DNA from: CAYGDP01 sp964348665
GTDB lineage: Bacteria > Verrucomicrobiota > Verrucomicrobiia > Palsa-1439 > CAYGDP01
NCBI GenBank assembly: GCA_964348665.1
Contig: CAYGDP010000036.1
Coordinates: 1 to 24,276, forward strand
Direction: 5' to 3'
Length of the DNA stretch: 24,276 nt
The translations under genes and the position numbers were made by a program. How positions within the stretch are numbered: position 1 is the first letter of the stretch; every line of letters starts with the position of its first letter. This document shows positions 1-7,393 of the stretch, in pieces. The notes below the pieces were generated by a model that was given only the letters and a program-made list of their open reading frames with translations, made no database searches and was not told the DNA's origin.

Positions 1-1
1 C

Positions 2-70
2 ATCGGCGCGCTCACCCACTCCGCCCCCGCGCTCGATTTGTCGCTGGAGGTGAATGAGTGCTCCGGATGA
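2..70 (+). CDS. nadC: Nicotinate-nucleotide pyrophosphorylase, C-terminal end only
   Basis: Only the last 22 codons are in the window, and the rest lies upstream. The residues IGALTHSAPALDLSLEV match the conserved C-terminal strand of quinolinate phosphoribosyltransferase, which converts quinolinate and PRPP to nicotinate mononucleotide in de novo NAD synthesis. The TGA stop at 68-70 overlaps the ATG of birA at 67-69 (ATGA), so the two genes are probably co-transcribed and translationally coupled. nadC next to birA is a familiar arrangement in bacteria. The call rests on a short stretch, but the THSAPALD block is distinctive. Confidence 0.8.
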   Translation: MGALTHSAPALDLSLEVNECSG

Positions 71-1050
71 AAACGAAATTATCAATTCAGCCGACGAAGC
101 CGTCGCGATCCTCCATCCTCAATCCCGCCATGGCGGGCAAGCCTCGATCCTCGGTTATCTTCGGCCGCGAGATAATTCATCTGCCAACTACGACCTCGAC
201 GAACGATGAGATCGAACGGCTCACGCTAAAGCGTGAACTCCAAGCACCTGAGGGGATCGTCGTGTGGGCCGACGAACAGACGCGCGGGCGCGGGCGGATG
301 GGACGCGAGTGGAAGGCGCCGCACGGGAAGGATTTGTTGTTTTCGGTGTTAGTGCGTCCACAGTGGTCTGTGGAGAAAATGACGCGATTGACGGTATTGG
401 CGGCGGTGGCGGTGGCGAGGGTTGTATCCGCCCGCGTCGAGGGCGGTAGGCCGCGGTCAACGCCCGCGGCTACAATCAAATGGCCAAATGACGTTTTACT
501 GGAAGGAAAAAAGGTGGCGGGCATCCTTGTGGAAACAAGGAAAACTCCAAGTATCAAGCCTCAAACTTCAGGGAAACTTCAAGACTTAAACCCCAACTCT
601 GAAGCGACGACACTTGAGGATTCGAGGCTTGAGGCTTCCCTGAGACTTGAAGATTGTAGTTTGAAGTTTTTTTCCATTCTAGGCATCGGCATCAATGTCA
701 ACTCAACCACGCGGAATTTTCCGCCGGAGCTACGGAAAACGGCGACGTCGCTGCGCGGGGCGTTGAAAGCGTCAAAAACGATTGATCGCGAGGAGTTGCT
801 CCGCGAGTTACTAGCCGAACTCGACGCGCAATACGTTCGCGCTCAAAAAAACTTTTCTGCCGTTGCAGACGAATGGGCGCATCGGTGCGCGACGATTGGC
901 AAGTTTGTCGCCGTCAATGTGGGCAACCGCCGCATCGAAGGCACAGCGCATCGGCTCGATGACGATGGGGCGCTAATCATTCGGACCGAGACCGGTCGCC
1001 AGGAGCGGATCGTCGGGGGTGATGTGTTGCTGGAGAAGAACCACGAATGA
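67..1050 (+). CDS. birA: Biotin--[acetyl-CoA-carboxylase] ligase (biotin protein ligase), with repeat-derived insertion
   Basis: Activates biotin to biotinyl-AMP and transfers it to the lysine of biotin carboxyl carrier proteins. Visible motifs are the TTSTND block near residue 42, GRGRMGREW (about 75-83), KWPND (138-142), KVAGILVE (149-156) and GIGINVN (206-212), followed by the small C-terminal domain. There is no N-terminal helix-turn-helix, so it is a ligase without a repressor domain. The ATG at 67 is chosen because it overlaps the nadC stop; a GTG at 58 is an alternative. The protein is 327 residues, longer than a bare ligase, because residues 159-202 come from a 132-base palindromic repeat. 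Removing them joins GILVETR directly to SILGIGINVN as in ordinary family members. A second palindrome covers about residues 119-136. The frame stays open and all catalytic motifs remain, so the enzyme may still work. Confidence 0.92.
   Translation: MKTKLSIQPTKPSRSSILNPAMAGKPRSSVIFGREIIHLPTTTSTNDEIERLTLKRELQAPEGIVVWADEQTRGRGRMGREWKAPHGKDLLFSVLVRPQWSVEKMTRLTVLAAVAVARVVSARVEGGRPRSTPAATIKWPNDVLLEGKKVAGILVETRKTPSIKPQTSGKLQDLNPNSEATTLEDSRLEASLRLEDCSLKFFSILGIGINVNSTTRNFPPELRKTATSLRGALKASKTIDREELLRELLAELDAQYVRAQKNFSAVADEWAHRCATIGKFVAVNVGNRRIEGTAHRLDDDGALIIRTETGRQERIVGGDVLLEKNHE
422..475 (+). repeat. GC-rich imperfect palindrome inside birA
   Basis: Two 25-base arms (422-446 and 451-475) are separated by TAGG. 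The left arm starts TTGTATCCGC and the right arm ends GCGGCTACAA. When the right arm is reverse-complemented, 19 of 25 positions match the left arm. It is translated as part of birA just before the KWPND motif, where the protein is about 7-8 residues longer than E. coli BirA. It may be a dispersed repeat captured by the gene, but only one copy is in this window. Confidence 0.5.
541..672 (+). repeat. CTTCAA-type palindromic repeat, translated in frame within birA (copy 1)
   Basis: This is an imperfect inverted repeat. The left arm begins AAAACTCCAAG at 541, and the right arm ends GTTTGAAG plus a T-run at 672. Pairing the left arm with the reverse complement of the right arm gives about 37 matches over 53 positions, with TCAGGGAA as the central shared word. 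Its right arm (626-672) is 38/47 identical to 14568-14614 in the hpnA-rsuA gap. The 132 bases are exactly 44 codons without a stop. They split birA between its GILVETR and SILGIGINVN segments, which abut in the normal fold. Confidence 0.8.
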
Positions 1051-1146
1051 TTTTGTTGGCCACAAAAATAACCAAAAGACACAAAAATACTTTTGAGAGT
1101 TTTGTGCCCACCAAACGGCTTGGCGGATAAACCTATTTGTGGCTAA
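1039..1146. repeat. A-rich nested palindrome between birA and coaX
   Basis: The gap contains nested inverted repeats. The outer arms are GGCCACAAAAATA (1058-1070) and TATTTGTGGC (1134-1143). The inner arms are CACAAAA (1080-1086) and TTTTGTG (1100-1106). The birA stop lies in AACCACGAATGA (1039-1050), a word I associate with CACGAA/CACAAA-type dispersed repeats, so the repeat may have supplied the last codons and stop of birA. It could also act as a weak terminator or mRNA-end structure. No clear Shine-Dalgarno for coaX is visible in it. Confidence 0.5.
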
Positions 1147-1908
1147 ATGAATCCAATGGCACAAGAACGCATTCTTCTAGTTGATGTTGGCAACACGAAT
1201 ACGCATTTCGCGGTGGCGACGGCGGAGCGCATCCTAGACAAGCATCCACGCGAGTTGCCGACGGCTAAATTGGAAACGATTTCGGCGGTCATAGACCGCC
1301 GCTACAGCCGTCTCGTCGCCTGCAGCGTGGTGCCGGAAAAAATTCCCGTTCTGCGGCGCGTGGCCAGGAAACTCACGGGACGCGAGCCGCTGTTGCTGTC
1401 GCCCAAGCTCGACCTCGGCATTGGGATTCGCTATCCGAATCCGAAGCAAATCGGCGCGGATCGCCTTGCCAACGCGATTGCGGTGGCGCATCTGTACGGC
1501 GCGCCTGCGGTCGTGGTGGATTTTGGAACGGCGGTGACGTTCGACATCGTTAACTCTAGGCGCGAATACGTCGGCGGCGTGATTGCAACGGGGTTGAACG
1601 CAATGACGAACTATCTTCACGAAAAGACGGCGCAATTGCCGCGGATTACGATTCGCGAGCCGCGCAGCGCGATCGGCAAGAGCACGGTGGAAGCGATGCG
1701 AGTCGGCGCGGTGATCGGCTATCGCGGGTTGATTCGCGGCGTATTGAGTAGCCTAAAGGCTGAACTCCGAGCGAAGAAGTTGCGGGTCATTGCTACGGGC
1801 GGTTATGCGGAACTGATCGCCGCAAAAATGCCTGAAATCGAGTGCGTGGATCCGTTGCTTACCTTGCAAGGGCTACGAATCCTATTCGGCCGGAACAAAA
1901 GCGACTAG
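1147..1908 (+). CDS. coaX: Type III pantothenate kinase
   Basis: Phosphorylates pantothenate in the first step of coenzyme A synthesis. It belongs to the ASKHA fold and, as known for the family, is not inhibited by CoA. The sequence shows the P-loop-like DVGNTNT (13-19), GADR (103-106), the DFGTAVTFD phosphate-binding block (125-133) and GGVIATG (143-149). At 253 residues it has the normal length. It follows birA by 96 bases, and coaX beside birA is a common pairing. The start is either the ATG at 1147 or the in-frame ATG at 1156; neither has a good ribosome binding site. It ends 30 bases before the convergent end of the next gene, with no clear terminator between them. Confidence 0.93.
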   Translation: MNPMAQERILLVDVGNTNTHFAVATAERILDKHPRELPTAKLETISAVIDRRYSRLVACSVVPEKIPVLRRVARKLTGREPLLLSPKLDLGIGIRYPNPKQIGADRLANAIAVAHLYGAPAVVVDFGTAVTFDIVNSRREYVGGVIATGLNAMTNYLHEKTAQLPRITIREPRSAIGKSTVEAMRVGAVIGYRGLIRGVLSSLKAELRAKKLRVIATGGYAELIAAKMPEIECVDPLLTLQGLRILFGRNKSD

Positions 1909-1938
1909 CGACGGCGACTCGCGGCGCGATGGCTGTTA

Positions 1939-4900
1939 TCACTTGGTTTTTGTTTTCAATTCCTGCAACGCGGCAGCAATACGCGGGGCGACCTCCGGGC
2001 CGCAAGAATTGATCTCGCCGTATTGCGCGCTGCGGCGGCCATAGGCGAAGGGCGGTTTTGAATCCCATTGTGATTGGGGGATGATATAGCCGATTTCGTC
2101 ATTGGCCAATCCGATGATGAGTTGCGGTTGACCGGCACCGGGGGGATCGAAAATGGGCGGCTCGACTGGCGCGCCCGGAATATCGGCTGCCGGATCTTGC
2201 GGGGTTTGGATGCCGCCGATGACCAGCTCGGGATAAATCTCGCCCGGCACCAAAACGACACGCGCATCGCCAAGTTGCCAGAGGCCAACCGAGGTGCGAA
2301 TGTAAAGTGTTTTCCCTTCGACAGCGAATTTGCTGGCGGCATCTTTATCGAGCAGGCGATATTTTTCATCAAACACCTCTCTTGGAAGAATCCCACCGAG
2401 GTATCCTGCGACATAGAGTTGATTTTGGAGAGGGATGAAGACATCCGCAGCGCGAGTGGAGAACGGGGCGAGGCGAACCGGTTGGGCGCAGGAGCGAGCG
2501 AGTTCAATTTTTGCGAGAACGTCGTTCGCATATTCATCCAGCGCGGCAAAATCGTTGCCGGATTTATGGCGAGGCGACATGAGACCGCCAACCGCGCCGT
2601 TGAAATAATTGACGGGACAGCCGTATTTCTCGGATAGTTTTTTGAGCGCTGCACCGACAAAGTCGGCGCTGACCAGTGTATTGCGAGCGCCGAGAAACTC
2701 CGGATGATTATGCCAGAATACGACGAGTCCCAACGTTTTGGATCCCGGAGCTTGCGAATCGCTGATGTGCAACACAGTCAGCTCCCCCATCTTCACGACG
2801 GGCTGGCGTGAATCATTCATCAAATCACTTGCATCCACTTTTCCCAGTGAGGCGACGGAAGGTTTCATGTTTTTTTCCGCATCGCGCACTGCGGCGATGC
2901 AACTGGCTCGAACGAGGGTGTTGTATTCCGGATCCACACCGCTGGTAAACGGCGTGCCACCCCACAACCCCATCGTGTCGGGTCCCTCATGGTTATGGGT
3001 GCTGGCGATCACGATTGCGGCATAATCTTTCAGCGCATCGCGGACACGTCGCGTGTCGTTTTCAAAAAAACCGACCAGATCTAGGCTGATTAAGGCGATT
3101 TTTTGTCCGCCACTTCGCAACACGGTCGCCCGCGCCATCAACGGATCATGTATTCCCGTCGCGCGGCGTCCCATTCCATAGCCGGCCAACCATACGCGCT
3201 TGTCCGAACCGACCTCCGGCGCAATCTCCCGAGCTCCAAAACCGACTTCGATGGTCGCCTCGGGGGAACTTCGCCCGTAATGTGCCCAAAATCGCTCGGC
3301 GATTATTCGGATTCGCGGGTCATCCGGAAAGTGGGCAATCGCCCGGCGAAAAAACTCATCGCGTTCCCGTGTGAACGGCGGGAATTCCTCATTCGACACC
3401 GGCTTGGCAATTTCCGCCCATTCGGCCTCAGCCAGTTGAGTGTACTCGGCGGTTTTTTCCGTGTTTCCCTGGTGTCGCTCGACATCCGCCAGTTGCCGAT
3501 AGACAATGGCCAGCTCGGCGCGCATGGTTTTGTTGTGCGGATGTCGTTTGACGGTGTTCATCAGCACTCGAAAATCCTTTTCCTCGCGCGAATACGACGT
3601 TGGCGGCGGGAAAATACGGCTGGCACAAAACATCGTCACAAAACCGGTGAGAAAGAGAGAGGCGACTAATGGCTTGGTGGCAGGACGCCATTGATTTTTC
3701 AGAGACAATTCCACCAACCAGATCGCTCCCGCCGCTTCCACAATTGCCACCCAGGGCAGGAGAGGCACGAGATAGCGGGGCCAGGGAACAAAAAACGCCA
3801 TCCAGCACGCTGCGCCCGTCAGTGCCAGCCCGCCCAGCACCCAAAGCGGCGGCGTCAGCTTGAGCTCGCGCCACGCGGTCGCCATTCCGCCGCCAAGTGA
3901 GAAAAGCCCCGCACAAAACCACAACATCCCCAGGGGGAGCTTGACCGCCGTGAAGAAAACATCCTGTTGCAAGAACAGGTGCTTGATGAAATGCGCCAGT
4001 CGCGTAAAGGAACTATCGAAGACGTTCCAAAAACCTGCTTCCCGTTGCAGTTCCATTTGTTCCAGTCGAAACGTGAAATAGCGCGCAAGATTCCCAACCG
4101 GATGACGATACAACGTCGGGTTCACCAGTATCGTCAGTGTAATCAACAAACCCGTCGCGCAGACGAGTAACACAAGCCGGTCCCGCCGCGCCCGCTCGTC
4201 GAGCGCGCGCCAGACCAGCCAGCCGACGCACGCCGCGCCAAAGATCCAAGCGAGCAATCCGTTGATTTTTGTGGAGAACGCGAGCGCCGCAACTATTCCC
4301 CAGGCAATCGTGAAACAATCCCGGACACGCGGGTGTGTCGAATCGTCCACCAACATTTTGCACAGACGGATCGTCAGCCACGCCGCGGCGACGAGAAAAA
4401 ACAACAGCAACGTTTCCGCTTCGCCAATCGAGGCGGTCTGGCGCAACATCGGATTCCAGGCGGCGATCAGAGCTGCGGTGGCGCCTGTGGCAACATTGAT
4501 TTCGCGACCGAGTAAATAAATCCCCGCAATCACCAACACGGCGCACAGCGTCGAGATCGTCCGAGTCCAAAACAAGGCCAGCGGCGGCACCCGTTCCCGC
4601 ATTCCATCCCAAAATGCCTCCCGAAAATCCGTCGCGTAATCGAGATCGCGCGCCTGCCACCATCGAAAATCATCCGAGGACCGCCATTGCAATCCTTCAC
4701 GAGCCAACGCGGTCCCAAATACAAAACGCACCAGCGGCGGATGATGAAACGCGAGGTCATCCTGCCAGTCATCGTTCCAAACATCCTTCTGGTCGAACGC
4801 CAAATTATAATAATGGGTGTAAAAGATCCATGCCGCCTCATCTTCCGTAGCCAGGGGACGATCCACCGTCTCCATCCAGCGCGATGCGAGGGGAAACGCC

Positions 4901-4950
4901 GCCATGATCGCGATCACCACTCCCAAAAAAGTTTTTTGGATTCGGCTCAT
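1939..4950 (-). CDS. Fusion of GT-C (PMT/ArnT-like) membrane glycosyltransferase with a neutral-ceramidase-like amidase
   Basis: The protein has 1003 residues in one open frame. Residues 1 to about 445 form a polytopic GT-C-type domain: an N-terminal membrane helix, an acidic TEDEAAW motif (about 35-41) in the first loop, then around ten hydrophobic segments. This resembles GT39/GT83 enzymes that use polyprenyl-phosphate sugars. A helical TPR-like linker follows (about 455-560). From about 567 the chain matches neutral/alkaline ceramidases: THNHEGPDT (651-659), WHNHPEF (746-752), GLMSP with a candidate nucleophile Ser792, VPGE (Glu904) and GYIIP (Tyr955). These correspond to the His/His/Glu/Tyr zinc site and catalytic serine of Pseudomonas and human neutral ceramidase, so the amidase may be active and would face the periplasm. 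The ATG at 4950 overlaps the upstream stop (ATGA). Both substrates are unknown. Confidence 0.82.
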   Translation of the reverse strand: MSRIQKTFLGVVIAIMAAFPLASRWMETVDRPLATEDEAAWIFYTHYYNLAFDQKDVWNDDWQDDLAFHHPPLVRFVFGTALAREGLQWRSSDDFRWWQARDLDYATDFREAFWDGMRERVPPLALFWTRTISTLCAVLVIAGIYLLGREINVATGATAALIAAWNPMLRQTASIGEAETLLLFFLVAAAWLTIRLCKMLVDDSTHPRVRDCFTIAWGIVAALAFSTKINGLLAWIFGAACVGWLVWRALDERARRDRLVLLVCATGLLITLTILVNPTLYRHPVGNLARYFTFRLEQMELQREAGFWNVFDSSFTRLAHFIKHLFLQQDVFFTAVKLPLGMLWFCAGLFSLGGGMATAWRELKLTPPLWVLGGLALTGAACWMAFFVPWPRYLVPLLPWVAIVEAAGAIWLVELSLKNQWRPATKPLVASLFLTGFVTMFCASRIFPPPTSYSREEKDFRVLMNTVKRHPHNKTMRAELAIVYRQLADVERHQGNTEKTAEYTQLAEAEWAEIAKPVSNEEFPPFTRERDEFFRRAIAHFPDDPRIRIIAERFWAHYGRSSPEATIEVGFGAREIAPEVGSDKRVWLAGYGMGRRATGIHDPLMARATVLRSGGQKIALISLDLVGFFENDTRRVRDALKDYAAIVIASTHNHEGPDTMGLWGGTPFTSGVDPEYNTLVRASCIAAVRDAEKNMKPSVASLGKVDASDLMNDSRQPVVKMGELTVLHISDSQAPGSKTLGLVVFWHNHPEFLGARNTLVSADFVGAALKKLSEKYGCPVNYFNGAVGGLMSPRHKSGNDFAALDEYANDVLAKIELARSCAQPVRLAPFSTRAADVFIPLQNQLYVAGYLGGILPREVFDEKYRLLDKDAASKFAVEGKTLYIRTSVGLWQLGDARVVLVPGEIYPELVIGGIQTPQDPAADIPGAPVEPPIFDPPGAGQPQLIIGLANDEIGYIIPQSQWDSKPPFAYGRRSAQYGEINSCGPEVAPRIAAALQELKTKTK

Positions 4951-5417
4951 GATCCGACGATCTTGTGCAGCCACGAACCGTTTTCCCGGTGCATTTGACT
5001 CATCGTTTGCAAAGCATCGCGCGCCGCCGGTTGCGCCGTTTTTGCCGCCGCCGCGCCGCATGCCTCCGCCTGCGCGGACTGCGCTCCCAGAAACCGTTCC
5101 AATCGCTGTCCAATCGCGCCGAGCTCCCTGATTTTTTCGGCGAGATTCGTCGGCTCATCCGCCGGCCGCCCCCCCGCTTCCCGGATCATCCGCGCCAACA
5201 TGGCAGCGGTGGCGGAAGAATCGATTCGGATCCGTTTCAAAACCTGCTGAAGACCGTCGTCGGCTTTTTCCGCGATAACGCGGGAAGCGCGGATAAGTCC
5301 CCACTCGGCGCGCAAGAGCGGGTTGATCAACTCAACCAGCGCAGGATCACAATGGAGCGTTGACGGTGTGGATTGGTGAGGTGGTTCGGCCATCGGCCAA
5401 GAGTCTGCCGTTGCCAT
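4947..5417 (-). CDS. Small all-helical protein, possibly ferritin-like bundle
   Basis: The protein has 156 residues, from an ATG at 5417 or 148 from an ATG at 5393. After a polar N-terminus it is almost entirely predicted helix: long amphipathic stretches around residues 25-50, 52-75, 85-110 and 115-150, rich in Ala, Glu and Arg. It has no signal peptide or membrane segment. The pattern recalls four-helix ferritin-like DUF proteins, but I see no clean ExxH iron-binding pairs, so iron binding is not claimed. Its TGA overlaps the ATG of the glycosyltransferase-ceramidase fusion, so the two are translationally coupled and probably work together or are co-regulated. Function unknown. Confidence 0.65.
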   Translation of the reverse strand: MATADSWPMAEPPHQSTPSTLHCDPALVELINPLLRAEWGLIRASRVIAEKADDGLQQVLKRIRIDSSATAAMLARMIREAGGRPADEPTNLAEKIRELGAIGQRLERFLGAQSAQAEACGAAAAKTAQPAARDALQTMSQMHRENGSWLHKIVGS

Positions 5418-5447
5418 TGAAATTTGTAAAGCTTGGCAATTTCGATG
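5415..5447. promoter_or_regulatory. Inverted repeat in the divergent intergenic region (possible operator)
   Basis: CATTGAAATT (5415-5424) and AATTTCGATG (5438-5447) are inverted copies matching at 9 of 10 positions, with AAGCTT near the centre. The repeat lies between the divergent helical-protein gene and the MFS-acyltransferase gene. Its left end includes the upstream start codon (5417) of the helical-protein gene. It could be an operator for both genes or a chance dyad. Confidence 0.3.
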
Positions 5448-5518
5448 TGAATACAGGAGCAGGCGTCGATTCGCAGAATCATCTCTGGCGATCGCTTTAT
5501 CAATTTCGTCGTGACCAC

Positions 5519-7393
5519 ATGAAGCAAGACGGTTACATTCGGTCGATGAAGTTGCGTGCGGATTATCGGGCCGTGTTAACCAACGGGAATTTCCTGAAGC
5601 TTTGGGGCGCCCAGATCATTTCCGCGATGGGGGCGCAACTGACGACGTTCGCGTTGTTTGCGTTGGTGACGAAAGGATTGAGCGATCGGGAACAGGCGCA
5701 AACGTTCGGCTGGCTGGAGTTTTGGAAGGCATTGCCCGGGGCGTTGCTGGGGTCGTTTATGGGGGTGATGATCGATCGCTGGAACCGGCGGCGGATCATG
5801 ATCACGCTGAATCTGTTGCGCGCGCCAATGGTGTTTAGTCTGTGGGTGTTTTTTTGGATGAGCCAAACGTATGGATTGCCTCGCTGGCCGCTGTTTGTGT
5901 TGTTGGTGGGGATTGGGTTATTGAGCACTTTTTTTAACGCAACCGAGTCGGCAACGATCCCGACGGTGGTGGGAAGAGAAAACCTTTTAGCAGCAAATTC
6001 ATTGGCAGGGACGACGGTCATCATCGCCACGCTGGTGGGGACGGCTGTGGCGGGCGCGATTGTACAAGTGTTCGAGAAACAACCGCAATGGAATTTCATT
6101 GTGGACGCCTTTGGTTTTCTGATTTCGGCGCTGCTCATTTATGGAATCACCCTGCCATATCAACCGGGACTGGAGATGCAACGGCATCAGCCCGTTCTCT
6201 ATAGCCTTGTGCGCGGTTTTAGCTTCATCCGCACGCGCCCGAAAGTTCGCGCTCGCGTATTTTTATCCGTGTTGTTCTGGTTCATCGGGGGCGCGCTCTA
6301 TGTGCAGGTACTTCCTTTTGCCGATAAAGTTCTGGCGCTAAACCGTCTCCTGTCCGCGTTGCTGATCAGCGCGCTGGGGATTGGATTGCTGGGCGGCGGA
6401 TTGGTGGTGGGGGCCGCGCGGGTGATCGCGCGCTACGATCATTTGCCGTATTTCGTGTTGTTTGGCGTTTCGCTGGCCATCCTGGCCTTTGCGCAGGCAA
6501 CTAATTTCGCGACGGCTTTCGCTGGCATGATGGGCATCGGATTTCTTGGCGCGTGGTTTATTGTCCCAATCGAAGCGCGTTTGCAGGAGTTGGTGCCGAA
6601 TCCAAAACGCGGCCGAGTGTTTGGCGTGCGAGGAGCGTTGACCAGCATTTTCTTCGTTTCCTCCCTGCCGACAAGCGGATTTTTGGGAGGCTATTTTGGA
6701 GTGCAATTGGGCATCGAACGGCTTGGCTGGGGCTTGCTTGTCATTACTCTGCTGATGATCTTTTTCGCGTTCGAAATCCGGTATCACCTGTTGCGCCTGA
6801 TTTTCAAAGCCCTGTTCAAGGTGTTGTTCCGGATGAAGGTCGAAGGTCTGGAGCATGTTCCCTTGGATGAACCGGCGCTGTTTGCGCCCAATCACACCAG
6901 CATGATGGACCCGTTCGTGCTTGGCGCCGCCACTCCCGTTCGTTTGCGATTTGTTATGGCGCAGGAGGAATTTGAAAAGGATTGGTTTCGACGCTGGGCG
7001 TTGAGACGGCTCGGCACGATTCCCATCCGGCGCGAGGCGCGATCCACCGCGCACACGCTCGGCGCAGTGGTATTGGCGTTGCGCGAGGACAAAAACAACG
7101 TCGCCATTTATCCCGAAGGCAGGATCAGTCGGGACGGCTCGTTCCAGGATCTTCGGGAAGGTCCGGCGTTGATTGCCCGCAAAGCGCGGGTGCCGATCGT
7201 CCCGGTCTGGATGGAAGGCGTGTATGAAGCCTTGCCGTTGGACCGCCGGTGTCCACGATTCGTCCCGATTCGTGTCCGATTTGGCAAACCGCTTCGTTTC
7301 CCGTCCGACACGGATCGCCACGAGATCACTGCAAAACTACGCGAGGCGATGCTCGCGCTGAAGGAAAAAATGGTCGAAACGAAATCCGGTTAG
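5519..7393 (+). CDS. MFS transporter fused to PlsC-type 1-acyl-glycerophosphate acyltransferase
   Basis: Probably takes up or flips lysophospholipids and re-acylates them at the inner membrane. Residues about 12-420 (from the ATG at 5519) are an MFS carrier with about 12 hydrophobic helices and the loop 2-3 motif DRWNRRR, similar to LplT. Residues about 430-620 are a PlsC domain with NHTSMMD (458-464, catalytic His and Asp) and YPEGRIS (531-537). No acyl-ACP synthetase domain follows, unlike the MFS-PlsC-AMP-ligase triple fusions known in other bacteria. The open frame extends back to a TTG at 5360, but that would run antisense into the neighbouring gene, so the ATG at 5519 (or 5546) is preferred. 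Its TAG overlaps the convergent metallophosphatase stop by four bases. Confidence 0.88.
   Translation: MKQDGYIRSMKLRADYRAVLTNGNFLKLWGAQIISAMGAQLTTFALFALVTKGLSDREQAQTFGWLEFWKALPGALLGSFMGVMIDRWNRRRIMITLNLLRAPMVFSLWVFFWMSQTYGLPRWPLFVLLVGIGLLSTFFNATESATIPTVVGRENLLAANSLAGTTVIIATLVGTAVAGAIVQVFEKQPQWNFIVDAFGFLISALLIYGITLPYQPGLEMQRHQPVLYSLVRGFSFIRTRPKVRARVFLSVLFWFIGGALYVQVLPFADKVLALNRLLSALLISALGIGLLGGGLVVGAARVIARYDHLPYFVLFGVSLAILAFAQATNFATAFAGMMGIGFLGAWFIVPIEARLQELVPNPKRGRVFGVRGALTSIFFVSSLPTSGFLGGYFGVQLGIERLGWGLLVITLLMIFFAFEIRYHLLRLIFKALFKVLFRMKVEGLEHVPLDEPALFAPNHTSMMDPFVLGAATPVRLRFVMAQEEFEKDWFRRWALRRLGTIPIRREARSTAHTLGAVVLALREDKNNVAIYPEGRISRDGSFQDLREGPALIARKARVPIVPVWMEGVYEALPLDRRCPRFVPIRVRFGKPLRFPSDTDRHEITAKLREAMLALKEKMVETKSG

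Noticed and set aside
1909..1938. Possible bidirectional terminator between coaX and the fusion gene
   Set aside because: GCGACT words recur, but no stable stem with a T-run could be drawn.
6338..7321. 327-residue minus-strand open frame
   Set aside because: Antisense to the MFS-PlsC fusion, with no recognisable domain.
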